Of a stretch of DNA of 64,000 bases, positions 34,551 to 46,097 are shown one piece after another. The notes under the pieces are model-generated. The model made no database searches. It was not told where the DNA came from and saw only the letters and a list, made by a program, of their open reading frames with translations. This DNA comes from Sorghum bicolor (lineage: Eukaryota > Streptophyta > Magnoliopsida > Poales > Poaceae). Position numbers and translations under genes: made by a program. Positions within the stretch are counted from its first letter, which is position 1. Every line of letters starts with the position of its first letter. The stretch is from the NCBI RefSeq assembly GCF_000003195.3, contig NC_012873.2, positions 4,363,894 through 4,427,893 on the forward strand. The letters run 5' to 3'.

Positions 34551-35367
34551 CATGATCAGATCCGCAGCAACCAAGAGCCACTACACACCAGCATGTAATT
34601 GGAAGTAATTGTTTTGCGAGAAATGTAATCACCACTGTGTTGTACACAAATTGTTTTGTTGAAATGTAAAGCCCTATAGCTCATTTCCCCTCGTATTGGA
34701 CTTTGGCTTTCGCTGTTAAATTAAGAAGCTTTGCAAATGGCTTCCTTCTTCAATTGTACATTGTTCCTGTGCTGATATGTTTCGAGTGAAAAAATACGTG
34801 CCTATCGGATCTCACATCATCAATCTTTCTAAGGCCACTGAGATATATATATGAAGCTTTTGTTGCATAAGTTTGTTTAAATTGTTGGACACTCCTTTGG
34901 ATTACCATCAGCGACACAAATCTGTAGGAGATTTGCAATGAGTTTGCGGAAAGCTAAGCTGTGCTTTTCGTCTAACGACTAATTCAACGGTTCCTCTGGT
35001 CGACTGGTCCAACTTGAAAAATGAAACAAAGCCATTCCGGTCCAAGGAATGCAGCTAAGATAGCAATTTCCAGGACCCTTCGTGGCTAAGGGTGGTGTTT
35101 GGTTGAAGTTGTTAAAGTTTAATAGGCTATATTATTTTATTTTATTTAATAATTATCTCGCAAATTACTCTTTAACTATATTTTTAATTTTATAAATAAT
35201 TTATATTTAGTACTCTATGTATGTGTCTAAATATTTGATGTGACAGACGTTAAAGTTTACCAAAGGCAATCAAATGGAGCCTAAGATCCTGTCCCGTTTA
35301 TTGCGGGTTGTGGCTGGTCAAATCTTTTTATCGCGAGGAATATAGGCTTGTTTGCTTCGATGACTGA
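34551..35367. other. 3' flank of the LIN-like gene plus a degenerate MITE
   Basis: The 3' UTR probably ends near 34700. From about 35095 to 35283 a different MITE-like block runs from GGTGTTTGGTTGAAG to CAATCAAATGGAGCC. Confidence 0.4.
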
Positions 35368-35608
35368 GGCCTTGTTTAGTTCCAAATTTTTTTAGTAAAA
35401 TGCGCATATTGCACTTTTGTTTGTATTTGATAAATATTATCTAATTATATACTAAGTTCTAAAGATTCGTCTTGTAAATTACAAATTCCAGGTAAATTGT
35501 ATAATTAGATTTTTTAATTTATATTTAATACTATATGTATGTGACGCAAGATTTGATGTGATGAAAAATCTGGAAAATTTTACAATTTTTTTTAAACTAA
35601 ACAAGGCC
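35368..35608 (+). mobile_element. Tourist/PIF-Harbinger MITE
   Basis: Starts GGCCTTGTTTAGTT and ends AAACTAAACAAGGCC. The flanking trinucleotides do not match exactly, so the target site has mutated. It borders the leader of the O-fucosyltransferase-like gene. Confidence 0.85.
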
Positions 35609-36722
35609 AAGTGAGAGCTCGCCTAGCCAAGGCAAGCGTTCTCGTCTCTCGAGCATTAGATGTTGAAAATTTACCATCACACGTTTTTTTTTTCTTTCTT
35701 CTCCGCTCGGCCCGCAATCCCCCACGCGCGACCTCTCCTCCGCTCGGCGATATTGGCCTCCTCCGCTGTTGCCGGCCGTCCTCTCCCCCGCCGCCTCCGC
35801 CGTGCCGCGGGGCACGGACCCGCCTCCACCGTCTAGATCTCGCGCCGCCCTCCGCCCCGGTGGCTGTTGGTCACACTCCGCCTCTCCCGCTGCCGGACGA
35901 GCTCGCCGTGGAACGGAGAGGTCGCCGCCGGCGACAGGAGGAGCCACGCGATGGCCAGCGAATCCTGCTCTTCCTCCTCGCCCCATCCGTGCTAATTTCT
36001 ACTGCTGGTGAGCAACCCCCTAAACTAATTTATTGGGTGCCGTTCATTTCGCTTTGGTATTGTACTATTTGTCTGTTCCGGACTCGAGTATGAATCTTTC
36101 TGCAATAGCCCATCCAATTGGTGTCAGCACATCCTCAATTGATGGTATTTGCCACTCCAGTTAGTTATGGCCGCCCGGTTCAGTGCGACACAAGTGCTCA
36201 AATGGGTCCTGTGATCCATGGGATTCTGTGTGACCTGTGCAGAATCCATGCTAGCTCATATAAGTTCATTTATGAGCTCCTGTGCATACTAATATCCATT
36301 AGTAAATGCAGTGTGGGGAAAAAAATGCTCCTTTCTGTCGTACCTTTTTTTTTTCTTAGAAATGAAATTTTAATATCAGGGATGGAAATCAATAACAGCT
36401 AAAAGATTGATTTTTTTTTATTTTCCTCTGTATTTGCAGCCTCTTGTATCGAGCATGTACTGAATTGCTCATGGAGAAATGTCAACAAGTATGCCGATAT
36501 TAGTGCTTGAAAGATCCCAACTTGCCAACACTGGTCGGAGTTGATTTGTGAAGTTATCAATTGAAGTGTGTTTGGTTATTGGTTCCATTAAATTGCAGCA
36601 TAGCTTTCTCTTCATCTGAAATTTTTTGAAGATAAATGATTATCATGCACCATGGGTGTTGGTAATGACATACTCTACATGGTTGTGCTAAAAGCATGAG
36701 AATAGTTTGAACAATTGGTCCG
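35609..36722 (+). promoter_or_regulatory. Promoter and intron-containing 5' UTR of the O-fucosyltransferase-like gene
   Basis: GC-rich sequence at 35700-36000 followed by GTGAGC near 36008 looks like a non-coding first exon and its donor. A TTTGCAG acceptor lies near 36440. The open frames in this stretch carry no family motif. Confidence 0.45.
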
Positions 36723-38051
36723 ATGAACATTCTACTTGAGCTTAAGCATCTCAAGCTCTTTAGCATGCCCGCAAGGCCTGTCATCTGTAAAGGCCTTTTG
36801 ATAGTGATTGTCCTCATTTTGTTGAGAGCAATTGTGTCTCCGTTTCTTGCTATAGATTCATCTGAGAAGAAAGAATTTTACGAGTCAACAGCCCCTGACT
36901 TGCTTCCTAGAATTAGACGAGACAAGTTTCTTGAGGTCCCACAGATCATATGGGGGTTGAACAATCAAAAGATTGCATTTGCCAGAGCATGCTTGACTGC
37001 AAGATTCCTGAACAGATCCCTTCTCATGCCAAGCTTGAGTGCTTCTCTCTTCTACAAAGAGGTTGACTTGTTGCAGCCTATCAATTTTGACAAGGTGTTC
37101 GACTTTAACAAGTTCAATGCGCGTTGCCATGGCTTTGTAAGGTTAGCTCAGTATTCAGAAGTTTCAAATCGAACCGAGCCTTTCAAACTCCAAAAGGGGA
37201 CTGGTAGAAGATGGACGGCAGACAGAGATTTGGATCAACTGCAGCAATTGATAGGGAGCAATGCGGATGACTCTGAAGTCATTGAAATTATTGGGAAAAA
37301 TCCATTTCTGTGGCCTGACCACTGGCCAGTCAAAGACTATGCCAAAATCTTCGATTGCCTTGTCTTAGTTCCTGAGATAGAAACCGAAGTGGTTAAGGTC
37401 ATATCCAAGATTAGAGAGGCAGGCCAAAGAGCAAGGCATGAAGCTGGGAGTTCTCATAGTAAGCTGAGGAGAGATGGCTCAACGAATCCGCCTGTACCTT
37501 ATGTTGCTGTTCACATGAGAATAGAAAAAGATTGGATGATACATTGCAAGAAGTGGGAGCAGCGGTCCAAGTCACATGAAATCTGCAGTAGTAAAGAAGA
37601 GATCATTCATAAGGTCTCACAGATCACTGATCTACGTCGGCCGCTTGTTGTTTATCTTGCGGTAGCTGACAGCCTTCTTGAAGATGATTCAATAACCAGT
37701 GGGTGGAGAGTGGGTATGGTTGCTTATGAGAAGAAGAAACTTGGAGTTACTGACATCTATGATCGGCAGCCATATCTTATAAAGTCTGCCATCGACTTTG
37801 AGGTGTGCTCGAGAGCAGATGTGTTTGTTGGCAATAGCTTCTCAACATTCTCCAACCTCGTAGTGCTGTCCAGAACAGAAAGGTTATATAACCTAGGAAA
37901 GGCGAGCTCATGTGGTGAGAACATTGGGCTTTCGTCGTATGCATACAATGTCATGGGCGATGATGGTGGACCGCAGAGATGGATGACAGATATGTCGGAT
38001 ACAAGCCTGCAAAGGTTAAGTTATGGAACAAATAACGTCTCATGCCACTGA
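36723..38051 (+). CDS. O-fucosyltransferase family protein (plant GT106-type), single exon
   Basis: It is probably a Golgi type II membrane glycosyltransferase that uses GDP-fucose or a related sugar nucleotide; the acceptor is unknown. The 442-residue product has a short cytosolic tail and one hydrophobic anchor at about residues 21-44 (CKGLLIVIVLILLRAIVSPF). The lumenal domain contains FLEVPQIIWGLNNQKIAFAR, where donor-binding loops usually start. The family motifs are present: VAVHMRIEKDW (the H-R-E/D block) and VGNSFSTFSNLVVLSR (the GN-S-FS block). The ATG at 36723 is the first in frame and directly precedes the tail plus anchor. The gene lies downstream of an intron-containing leader. 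Which member of the plant family it represents cannot be fixed by eye. Confidence 0.92.
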   Translation: MNILLELKHLKLFSMPARPVICKGLLIVIVLILLRAIVSPFLAIDSSEKKEFYESTAPDLLPRIRRDKFLEVPQIIWGLNNQKIAFARACLTARFLNRSLLMPSLSASLFYKEVDLLQPINFDKVFDFNKFNARCHGFVRLAQYSEVSNRTEPFKLQKGTGRRWTADRDLDQLQQLIGSNADDSEVIEIIGKNPFLWPDHWPVKDYAKIFDCLVLVPEIETEVVKVISKIREAGQRARHEAGSSHSKLRRDGSTNPPVPYVAVHMRIEKDWMIHCKKWEQRSKSHEICSSKEEIIHKVSQITDLRRPLVVYLAVADSLLEDDSITSGWRVGMVAYEKKKLGVTDIYDRQPYLIKSAIDFEVCSRADVFVGNSFSTFSNLVVLSRTERLYNLGKASSCGENIGLSSYAYNVMGDDGGPQRWMTDMSDTSLQRLSYGTNNVSCH

Positions 38052-39369
38052 CTTTGACTCATAGCACTTGACTGAACATGTTGTATATGTGAGGAAGTCC
38101 TTGTCCGATTTCATTTATATCGACAAAGGAAACAAGTATGTGCATCTAATTTGTTGTGCCTCTGTGTTTGAAGCTAGAACCCACATGCCGCACTTGTGAA
38201 AGACTGGCCAAGAGTTTTCTGTCGATAGATGTGCTGAAAAGCGTTGACAGCGTTGGGCAGTCTGTAGTTTGTAAAGCTGAATGCTGTGTGATGGCTCGTT
38301 TATCTGGGACCTTTTATTTTTATGGTTTCAGAATCAGATCTATACATTCATGTGAAGTGTATTTTTTCACTTGCAGTGTGTGTGTGTGTTTTTTAAGATG
38401 GTTTGCTATGTTCTGAGTTTTTTTTTCGGCCGGAATGCAGTAACCTCCTTGCAAAAAGGACCAGATGCTTGCAGTGAGAAGGGTGGGTGGGTGGAAAGGT
38501 CATTTGGAGATTTTTGTTGTTTTCTATCCAGAATATGACTAAATTTCTATTCCCCGGTTCAAATGTAGACGCAATGTCATTCTTACCCTATTTAATCCTT
38601 TTTGAACTGTGTCTGAAAGTTACAGAATGGCGTGTATTTTACAGACCAGCTAGGCTTTTTCATAAAATATGTTCGGTTGGTCGTAAGATGCTGATTTGTT
38701 ATGAAAGAAAAAAATATTGTTGGCTGGCTGTAAAATTCTGGTTGATGAGATCTAGAAGAAGTTTTTGACAGAATTGGATGGGACTGAATTGTATCTGTTG
38801 TCACTAATTTGGGGCTCAGTAATCACTTTTTGTTAACCTAGTAAAGGAATACATTACTTAAGGGGTACTACTATGGCGACCAATTGTCCTCCTATTCAGA
38901 TAACTTCATTATCTGTGGATTGGGCTTATAGTAGAAATAATAACGAGTTTAGTAGGGTTTAGTGTTTAACGAACTGTCTCGACATGTAGTGTAATAACGA
39001 GTTAAAAGTCTAGCTCGAATCAGCTCATTTCTCAGTTCGAGACACCTCATGAGCCAGTGCACTAAAGCATATACCATGTATCTTACTACAGTACTCCGAA
39101 ATACTAAGTCATGACTTCTGTAGGATTTAGCAGATATTATAGCATGTTTCTATTTGTATTTTATACAGAACACTTGAGGATTTTGACCACCTGAACTTTG
39201 TTGTCTGTCGTACAGTACAAGTGAGAATTTTGCACAAACATCTATGTATTTAGTTATGGTATGTCTTCTCCCTCACAAGTAGTTTAAATCAGAGGTGTTC
39301 ATGAATATAATGATCACTTAGGATCTTAGCACTTCAAATGAAATGTTCTATTAAGAAGAAATGACACAT
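38052..39369. other. 3' flank of the O-fucosyltransferase-like gene; no gene seen
   Basis: Includes a GT microsatellite at about 38378-38391. Several short frames are present without homology. Confidence 0.45.
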
Positions 39370-40107
39370 TTGTAATTTAGATTGCTGCTGATCCGGCACC
39401 GCCCACCGTGCCAGGGCCTGGGGACTTCAACTTCTCCATCACTGGGCTGCCTCAGGTGGGCACAACACCAACACCGCACCGCCCACCGAGCCGGGGCCCG
39501 TGGAGTCCATAGATTTTTTCATCAATGCAATGTCTGTGCCTCTCGTGACTCCGGTCATCTCTGCTTCGCCGCGTCTGAGGATCACAAGGCGTGGTCCTGA
39601 TGAAAGGCTAGACGCGGAGCTCATACCGAAGAGGAGTGCACGGCTAGCGGCAAAGAGCAAGTTTCGTGCCTCTAAGCCTGACGCTGAGGCGAGGAAAATC
39701 CTCATGAAGAAGCTCGGCGAGGATGTCCCAACTGAGGAGCCTGACCTGGCGGTGTTCGAGGAATTTCAGGTCGCCTTCAAACTACCTCTTGACCCCTCCA
39801 GTCGCGAGGGTATGCGCGAGCTGTTTCCAGGACGCCGCGGGAGGCGGCCAGCATCTGTACCCCCGGCGCACCGCGGACGTTCGCCCGCGCCAGTGGCGGT
39901 CATTTAGAGGGCGTTTTTCCACAACACTAGTGTCGTGCCAACAAACGCCGTATAGTACTTTTCTGCTCTTTCTAGGTTGTTGTTCCGCTAATATGCTCGC
40001 TTGCCACTCGCAAACGAGTGAAAGTAGCAGACCTAACAGCTTTTTGTAACATCAAAACTCCTTTCGTCTTAATAAAACACGGGGGAACCCTGTTCGTGAA
40101 AAAAAGA
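39370..40107 (+). pseudogene. LINE-type retrotransposon 3' remnant (ORF1-like C terminus)
   Basis: An open frame at 39500-39907 reads MESIDFFINAMSVPL and, further on, PKRSARLAAKSKFRASKP and ARKILMKKLG. The R-SARLA...LMKKLG pattern is characteristic of the C-terminal part of grass retroelement-associated DUF4283/zinc-knuckle proteins. The sequence ends with CGTCTTAATAAAACACGGGG, TTCGTG and an A-rich tract (about 40065-40106), like a retroposed 3' end. No reverse transcriptase is present, so this is a truncated remnant. Confidence 0.5.
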
Positions 40108-41526
40108 TTTGATGGATTGCCACATTTTGGCTCGTGGGTTCCTGGATAGTGCCATTCTTGGCTCATGCTGCTGGGTTTAGCAAGGAAACATTGACGCACA
40201 GGGGCCAAGCACTATATAGTCTCTTGACAGACATAACAGAAGGCCTTGCTAGAATTGTAGTCCTTCACCAATGCCTTGGTAGATTCCGCCCCCTTCAGGC
40301 TGCATTGAGTTCAATTTGAAGGGCAGGTGGCATTTGGATGTAGCGTTTGGGTGCCTCTTATTCCCATTGGCCAATCTGCTCTCTCATATAAACATCAGCC
40401 TGGTTCCATTGTCACCAGGTCCAGTCGTCGGGGTGTCCAGTGTAGAACAATCCATATTGTTATGTGATCTTGAGTCTTGAAAAGGAAATGCCTGAATTTC
40501 TGTCATCTAATGGCACACCTTGAACGCCTGTATGGCTTTAGTTGGATGTGCTGTACATGCACCGTTCTTTTCTATACAGTGGGGGATCAGCACCATTCTG
40601 AACATTTCATGGGAAGTACTGCATGTACTTTCGGTGCTGTGCACAAGTGATGTATTAGAATGTGAATGGACATTGCCAATCTGGTGATAGCATTTGTGCT
40701 GCCCTGAAGCATGCAACTGTTGAAATTTCCTTGTGCTCGTTGAAACAGAATGCTAGCTTACAGTTACAGCACATCTGTGGTATTTGCATGGCATGATCTT
40801 TATTTTCGTTAATTTTAGTAGACGGTACTAATGTTTTTTTGGTAACAAAATTGACTTTTTTGTGATAAAATCTTTTCAATTCACTTGGAGCTTGCAGGAG
40901 CAAGAGGCCTCTAGGAAAACTGCTGCTGAATTTCCCTTCGTTTTGTGGTCCATACTATACGACTGTCAGGTAGGATTTCCGCCAGTGGGTGGACTGGCTT
41001 TGCAACTCCCGGATCAAAGCTGACACAGCCTTTTGAGCCGCTGAGCCGCCAACGCCCCACAGTTGCAGTGCTGGTACCACTCGAGCTTTTGCCAATTGCC
41101 GCCGCCACCAGCTGCTGTTCCCGAGATAATGCCTCTCCAATTTGCCTCTTCCCAATCTAACATCAGTGTGCTGGTACCCCGGAATTCAGAAATGCTGTAA
41201 CTATCAATTTCGAATTTTGGATGGATCAATTCAAACCTCCCAAGTAGGATCCCAGACCATGGTCCACAAAAACGTCAGGAAAGAACAAATCAATTAGGAT
41301 TGTGAAAACAATCCGAGCACGGGTCGGATGGATCCGATATGATCATCCAATCCGTACATTGTACCTGCCTCTCACGGTTGTAGGGTGGGTAACAGAAACC
41401 ATAACTCCCCAGCTCGGACCACAGGGGACAGTAGTGGTACTGGCAAAGCATGCGCATGCCCATCAGTCCCCAACCACGCCTGGCAACCCTAATCAAGTCT
41501 TGCTAGTACTAACTCTAGGCGCTGTC
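40108..41526. other. Intergenic DNA, no gene seen
   Basis: About 40603-40725 is similar to 46347-46485: both contain TGTGCACAAGTGATG, GCCAATCTGGTGAT and TTTGTGCTGCCCT in the same order. Only short, unconserved open frames are present. Confidence 0.4.
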
Positions 41527-42036
41527 CAGTGGCGGATCCAGAAATGGATCAAGAGGGAGGCTAAATAGTATAGGCTAATTTTTTTTTTGCTCGCTCAGCC
41601 CAATACATTGTTTAGTTCTATTTTTTTTTTTTGCAAAATAGGAATAGTAGAATTTTCATTTGTATTTGACAAATATTGTCCGATCATGGACTAACTAGGC
41701 TCAAAAGATTCGTCTCGCAAATTACAGGTAGACTGTGTAATTAGTCATTTCTTTTATCTATATTTAATGCTTCAGGCATGTGCCGCAAGATTCGATGTGA
41801 TAGGGAATCTGAGAAATTTTGCAAAATATTTTAGGTACTAAACAAGGCATAATAGATATAGCTAAGATTGATAATTCAATATGCACTCAAAGTGTTCAAA
41901 GACAAAGATTCATAAAATAAGCATAGAAAAATACTAAATACATGAGGTCTTTTGCTAAAAAAGAAAACCTGTTAAAAAAATTGAGCCCAAGAGGGGGGCT
42001 GCAGCCACCCCAGCCCCCCTCGTGCGTCCGCCAATG
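41527..42036 (+). mobile_element. hAT-like non-autonomous element with perfect 8-bp target duplication
   Basis: Starts CAGTGGCGGATCC and ends, on the other strand, CATTGGCGGAC. GCGCTGTC stands on both sides (41519-41526 and 42037-42044), the 8-bp duplication expected of hAT elements. A Tourist MITE (41605-41850) is nested in it. No transposase is encoded. Confidence 0.85.
41605..41850 (+). mobile_element. Tourist/PIF-Harbinger MITE nested in the hAT-like element
   Basis: Starts CATTGTTTAGTTC and ends TACTAAACAAGGCAT, with the family's internal landmarks (TTGACAAATATTGTCCGATC, TTCGATGTGATAGGG). It inserted after the hAT element. Confidence 0.8.
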
Positions 42037-42044
42037 GCGCTGTC

Positions 42045-43371
42045 ATTTGTCATTTGATGATTAGCAAAAGCTTCATGGGAGATGCTGGCAATGCTGCAGT
42101 TGACAACGCAGACCAAGGAAAAAGTCTGCAGCCCTAAAGGCAAACAGCATCCACACATAGCACCTCCACAAAATCGACTTGATATGTGAAGTAATATGTA
42201 TTGCTGTTGCTGGAATCAACAATTTTGCTCAACAGTAAAATGCAATACAACGAAACACGGCGCGAATGCGATGTAACTGAGGGCAAGAAGAGCACTTGCA
42301 ATCTGAGAAAGCAGATGGAGCCCATTGATGAAAACAAATTTGCATGTTAGCACAGCAAATTCTTGCAGAGAGAGACCAGGGAGTGGAAAATCAGAGACAG
42401 TATGTCATCAGTGTGCAGCTACAAATTGCTGTTCTCATCAACCTAGAAAAAGGACCAGGAACATTACCGCACTAAATTTACTTGCTCCATGGTCAGACGA
42501 GCAGCATACATGCATGCCGCCCTCTGAAAAACGATTGAGAGCCCTGGTGCAGAGTGGCACTCAACAGCTCAAGTCAGCAACTCAGCATGCATAGCAGGTT
42601 GATTCATGACTCATTTCAATTTTGAAAGCTTTGTTATTCTTGGATCTTTTTTTTTTATCGTAATGTCTTGCTATCTTCATCAGCTGTATTTTCTTAGCAA
42701 CAAAATGACCAACAAGTGGAAAATCCTTCAGAGATGGTAAACTAATAGACCTACCAACTAAACCAGTGCTTTAAGGTAAGCAGAAAATGATATAGTTCCC
42801 TTTTGAGATGAGTGGGTTAGCTTCAACAACTACTACCCTGATATACTATTATACTTTCTAAATTAGTGGCTAATGCTACACCTTTATGTGACACAGTTAC
42901 ATTGTATCTTAGCTTTTCCAGATGTGCCTTTTTGCATAGTCCTAGGCTGACGAAAAACAAATGACTAAGGTACTGACTTAATATTCATTTCCTCAACACT
43001 CCATATACTAGAGGTTAAACATAGGACTAGCTCTTTGACTGACTAGATTACGATGCCGCATTTTTTTCCTAATCGCTGAAAACATCTTCAATCATACACA
43101 TTTGATGCAAGTTTACTAAGTAACAAACCTGCTTTCAGGTTGCTTCACACAAGGATTCAACATGATTAATTATGTACAGCCGGAATTAGATTCGAGTCGA
43201 CAAAGCTCTATATTTCATCTAACAATAGATGATGATCTCATGTGCAAAACACACCAAAAACAATGTGGAAAAAGGAAAAGAGAAACAAGCAAAACCAAAT
43301 TACAAGTACCCTTGTTGTCTCATATCACTTGTCACTATGGAACTGAGCAGAAACCTGACCTTGCTTTGGCT
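42045..43371. other. Intergenic DNA downstream of the DUF668 gene
   Basis: The right part probably holds the 3' UTR of the minus-strand DUF668 gene. Open frames at 42325-42594 and 43162-43470 show no domain. Confidence 0.4.
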
Positions 43372-45045
43372 CTATTGAAGTTGCCACTCCACACAATCAT
43401 CAAAGTCGAGACTGCTAGAGCAGTCAAGCAAAGCATTCTGCTGCTGCTCGTACCGGCAGATGTAATTTAGGCCGACAAGCAATTCGCAGATCACTGCCTC
43501 TGTCTTCTCCCGATCAGCGAAATACAGCGTCTGCAACAGCAGCACATTCCCCTTCAACACGATCTGCTGCTGCTCAAAGTTCCTCTCTGTCTGCCACCGG
43601 ATCATGTTGTGAGCCATCGGAGCCAGCCACGCCAGTGTCTTCTCAAGCGTCTCCCGCCAATCGTGCGCGAGGAACGCATCGTAGATCGCCATGCTCTTCA
43701 CATATGTTTTCAGATTTTTCCTCAATGCCACCTTCAAACTCGATGGCAACATCTGGTACAGGTCGTCTCGTGCCTCCTCACCAACAAGATGTGGGTACCG
43801 GAGCAGCTTCTCGATGATGATGACAATGTTTGCATAATGCAGTGCAAGAGCCGAGCCGCCAATTGTGGACGGCGGCGCAAGTGATGTCACCGTGCTCTTG
43901 GGACCAAACCGTGCCTTTCTGCCAATCCTGCCACTCTTGGAAGATGGCGTTGTGGTTGTGGATACCCCCTGCTCGCTGCTGAATGGCACAAGCATCCCTG
44001 ACCTGATTGTGCTAATGCAGCTGGAATCTTCCAAGAATTCATCCTCGAACCCATCCTTCCATGACACTGAGCTACTCAAGCTCAAGCACTCCATGAACAT
44101 CTTCCTCGGGCTTGCTCCACAACTTGACCGAAAACTCACTGGCCGCGACATATCTTGATCGACTCTGCAAATCGGCCCTGATTTGCCATCGCCGAGATTG
44201 CTTTGGACGGGAACTGGACCGGAGAGCTGCCGGCTTTGGTCGCATTGCCCTGACTCCCGGGTCATGGCCAGCAAGTCGAGCCCCAACATGGGGTCGCCGA
44301 ACACATGCCGGATGCGGTCGTAGATGGCGCAGACGGCGCGCGCGAGCAGGAGCACGGCCTTGTCGTAGGTCCAGTTCCAGAGCGACGAGTCCCTGAGCCG
44401 GCGCACGTCGTGGCGGCGCCACCGCGTGCGCTGCTCGAGCGCGCGGCGGGCCTCGTCGGTGGGCAGCTTCCGCGCCGACTGCTCGAGCTCGGTGAGCGCC
44501 TCGAGCTCGGCGTAGAGCGCGGCGGTGGCGGCGGCGAGGCGGTCGAGCCTGCGCACGAGCGACGCGGCGTCGGAGTGGGAGGCGACGGCGAACGCGCCCG
44601 CGTCGGAGCAGCGGCCGGCGAGGAGGTCGGCGTAGACGTGGTCGAAGCCCATGAGCGCCGGCGCCGCGCACCGGCGGCCGAGGCGCGACGCCACGGCCGC
44701 GACGCGGTTGAGCGCGTCCAGCTTCTCGGCGAGCGCGAGCGCGAGGAGGCGCGCGTCGTCGCCGGGCACGAACGCGCGCACGGCGTGGGAGCCGAGGCAG
44801 AGCGGGCCCAGCAGGCGCGCCGCCTCCGCGTCGGAGAGCGAGCGGTAGAGGTTGGCCGCGCGCGACATGGCGTTGGCCACCTCGAAGGACAGGATGCCCA
44901 CCCTGCCGTCACCCGCGGCCGCGGCCGCCGCCTCGGCGCCGCCCTTGGAGCTCGCCGACGTCCGCACCTTCTTGGAGGAGGACGACGACGTCGTCGTCGT
45001 CGCCGCCATGGAGAGCACCTTGTGCACCAACGGCTCCGCCACCAT
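43372..45045 (-). CDS. DUF3475/DUF668 protein, PSK-simulator-like, intronless
   Basis: It belongs to the plant DUF668 family that includes Arabidopsis PSI (PSK SIMULATOR) proteins, which promote growth in connection with phytosulfokine and brassinosteroid signalling. One exon encodes 557 residues from ATG 45045 (MVAEPLVHKVLSMAA). DUF3475 lies at about residues 49-105 (GILSFEVANAMSRAANLYRS). DUF668 lies at about 396-485, with GSALALHYANIVIIIEKLL, LPSSLKVALRKNLK and LAWLAPMAHNMIRWQ. Between them is a variable Ser-rich linker. The N-terminal 45 residues are Ser/Ala/Lys low-complexity; there is no MG start, so no N-myristoylation site of the kind seen in PSI1. Exon composition runs from very GC-rich at the 5' end to ordinary at the 3' end. 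Long antisense frames across the GC-rich half are artefacts. Confidence 0.9.
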   Translation of the reverse strand: MVAEPLVHKVLSMAATTTTSSSSSKKVRTSASSKGGAEAAAAAAGDGRVGILSFEVANAMSRAANLYRSLSDAEAARLLGPLCLGSHAVRAFVPGDDARLLALALAEKLDALNRVAAVASRLGRRCAAPALMGFDHVYADLLAGRCSDAGAFAVASHSDAASLVRRLDRLAAATAALYAELEALTELEQSARKLPTDEARRALEQRTRWRRHDVRRLRDSSLWNWTYDKAVLLLARAVCAIYDRIRHVFGDPMLGLDLLAMTRESGQCDQSRQLSGPVPVQSNLGDGKSGPICRVDQDMSRPVSFRSSCGASPRKMFMECLSLSSSVSWKDGFEDEFLEDSSCISTIRSGMLVPFSSEQGVSTTTTPSSKSGRIGRKARFGPKSTVTSLAPPSTIGGSALALHYANIVIIIEKLLRYPHLVGEEARDDLYQMLPSSLKVALRKNLKTYVKSMAIYDAFLAHDWRETLEKTLAWLAPMAHNMIRWQTERNFEQQQIVLKGNVLLLQTLYFADREKTEAVICELLVGLNYICRYEQQQNALLDCSSSLDFDDCVEWQLQ

Positions 45046-45883
45046 GCCTCCGGCCTCGTCGTCGAGCGCTCAGCTCAGAAAAATCCTTTTTGCTTTCGCA
45101 GCGAAAGCGAATTCGTGCCTGACTGGGCTGAGCTAGCTGCCCTCGGTCAGCAGCGAAAACCAGACAGCCAAGAAGGGGATTTGAATTGGAACGCTTCGAT
45201 TTCGTGCCTGACTGGCTAGCTGCCGTCGGTCAGCAGCAGCAAGCGCCAAGCGGGAGGGAAATTAATGGCAGGCCAGAGCAGAGCGCACGCCAGCAGAGAT
45301 GTCAACGCTCCAAGGCGAGGCAAGGCTGGTACCGGTGGAATGGAAAACCGAGAAAAGAGAGCAGCATTTCTTGGGGAGTGTGGAGGTGTGGTGCGCCAAG
45401 AAACCCAAGGTGGAGACTGGAGACTGGAGAGGGAGGAAGAAGAAGGAAGCAAAGGGGGCGAACGAAGCTAGCAGTAGCTACGAGGTGTGAGATTTGGATG
45501 TGTGGGGAGGCGACGCCATTGATGCGCCCAACTTCTCGCTGTCGCTGGTGGGCATTAAATCGCCATAAATTGGAGCGGGAGCAAGGCAACAAAAGCAAGC
45601 AGCCGCAGCGGGAGGGCGCCCCCGCCCCCGCCCCCTCGGCTCGGCCTGCCTCTGCCTCACTCCACTCGCCAGCCAGGGAAGGGAGGCCGGAGTTGCTAGC
45701 GAGCGAGCCATGATGGAGCTGACTGGTGCAGTGGTTGGCTCTGCTTCTGCACGGTTGCACCCAAACCTGGGGCAGGTGGCATTTGCATTTGGGGTGCCTC
45801 TTCCATTAGCATTTGCATTTGGGAAGAAATTGTGTTCCGAGGATTCCTTCTCCAATCTCTCTCTAACAATGTACTTACATACT
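45046..45883 (-). promoter_or_regulatory. 5' flank of the DUF668 gene
   Basis: Purine-rich on the plus strand (CT-rich for the gene), consistent with a long 5' UTR. GGAGACTGGAGACTGGAGAG-like repeats occur at about 45412-45432. GAAACCAGACAGCCAAGAAG-type and CTGACTGGCTAGCTGCC segments are partly duplicated (45116-45140 and 45206-45230). No gene is seen. Confidence 0.35.
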
Positions 45884-46097
45884 TAGAGCACTCACAATAC
45901 AAGACTCTATCACAGAGTCCAAGATAATTAATTACATATTATTTATGGTATTTTGCTGATGTGGCAGCATATTTATTGAAGAAAGAAGTAGAAAAAAATA
46001 AGACTCCAAGTCTTATTTAGACTCCAAGTCCACATCATTTGAGGTAATAAATAACTTTAGACTCTATGATAGAGTCTGCGTTGTGAATGCCCTTATA
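45884..46097. mobile_element. MITE with long terminal inverted repeats
   Basis: The left end reads GAGCACTCACAATACAAGAC and continues to TCTATCACAGAGTC. The right end, on the other strand, reads GGGCATTCACAACGCAGACT and continues to CTATCATAGAGTC. The arms are about 35 bp. Stress-type GGGCATTCACAA ends are common in grass MITEs; the superfamily was not assigned. Confidence 0.7.

Noticed and set aside
35611..36093. Open frames in the O-fucosyltransferase-like leader
   Set aside because: GC-rich non-coding leader with splice-like borders; translations show no motif.
44305..45219. Open frame of 304 codons on the plus strand
   Set aside because: Antisense of the GC-rich half of the DUF3475/DUF668 gene; Arg/Val/Glu low-complexity translation.
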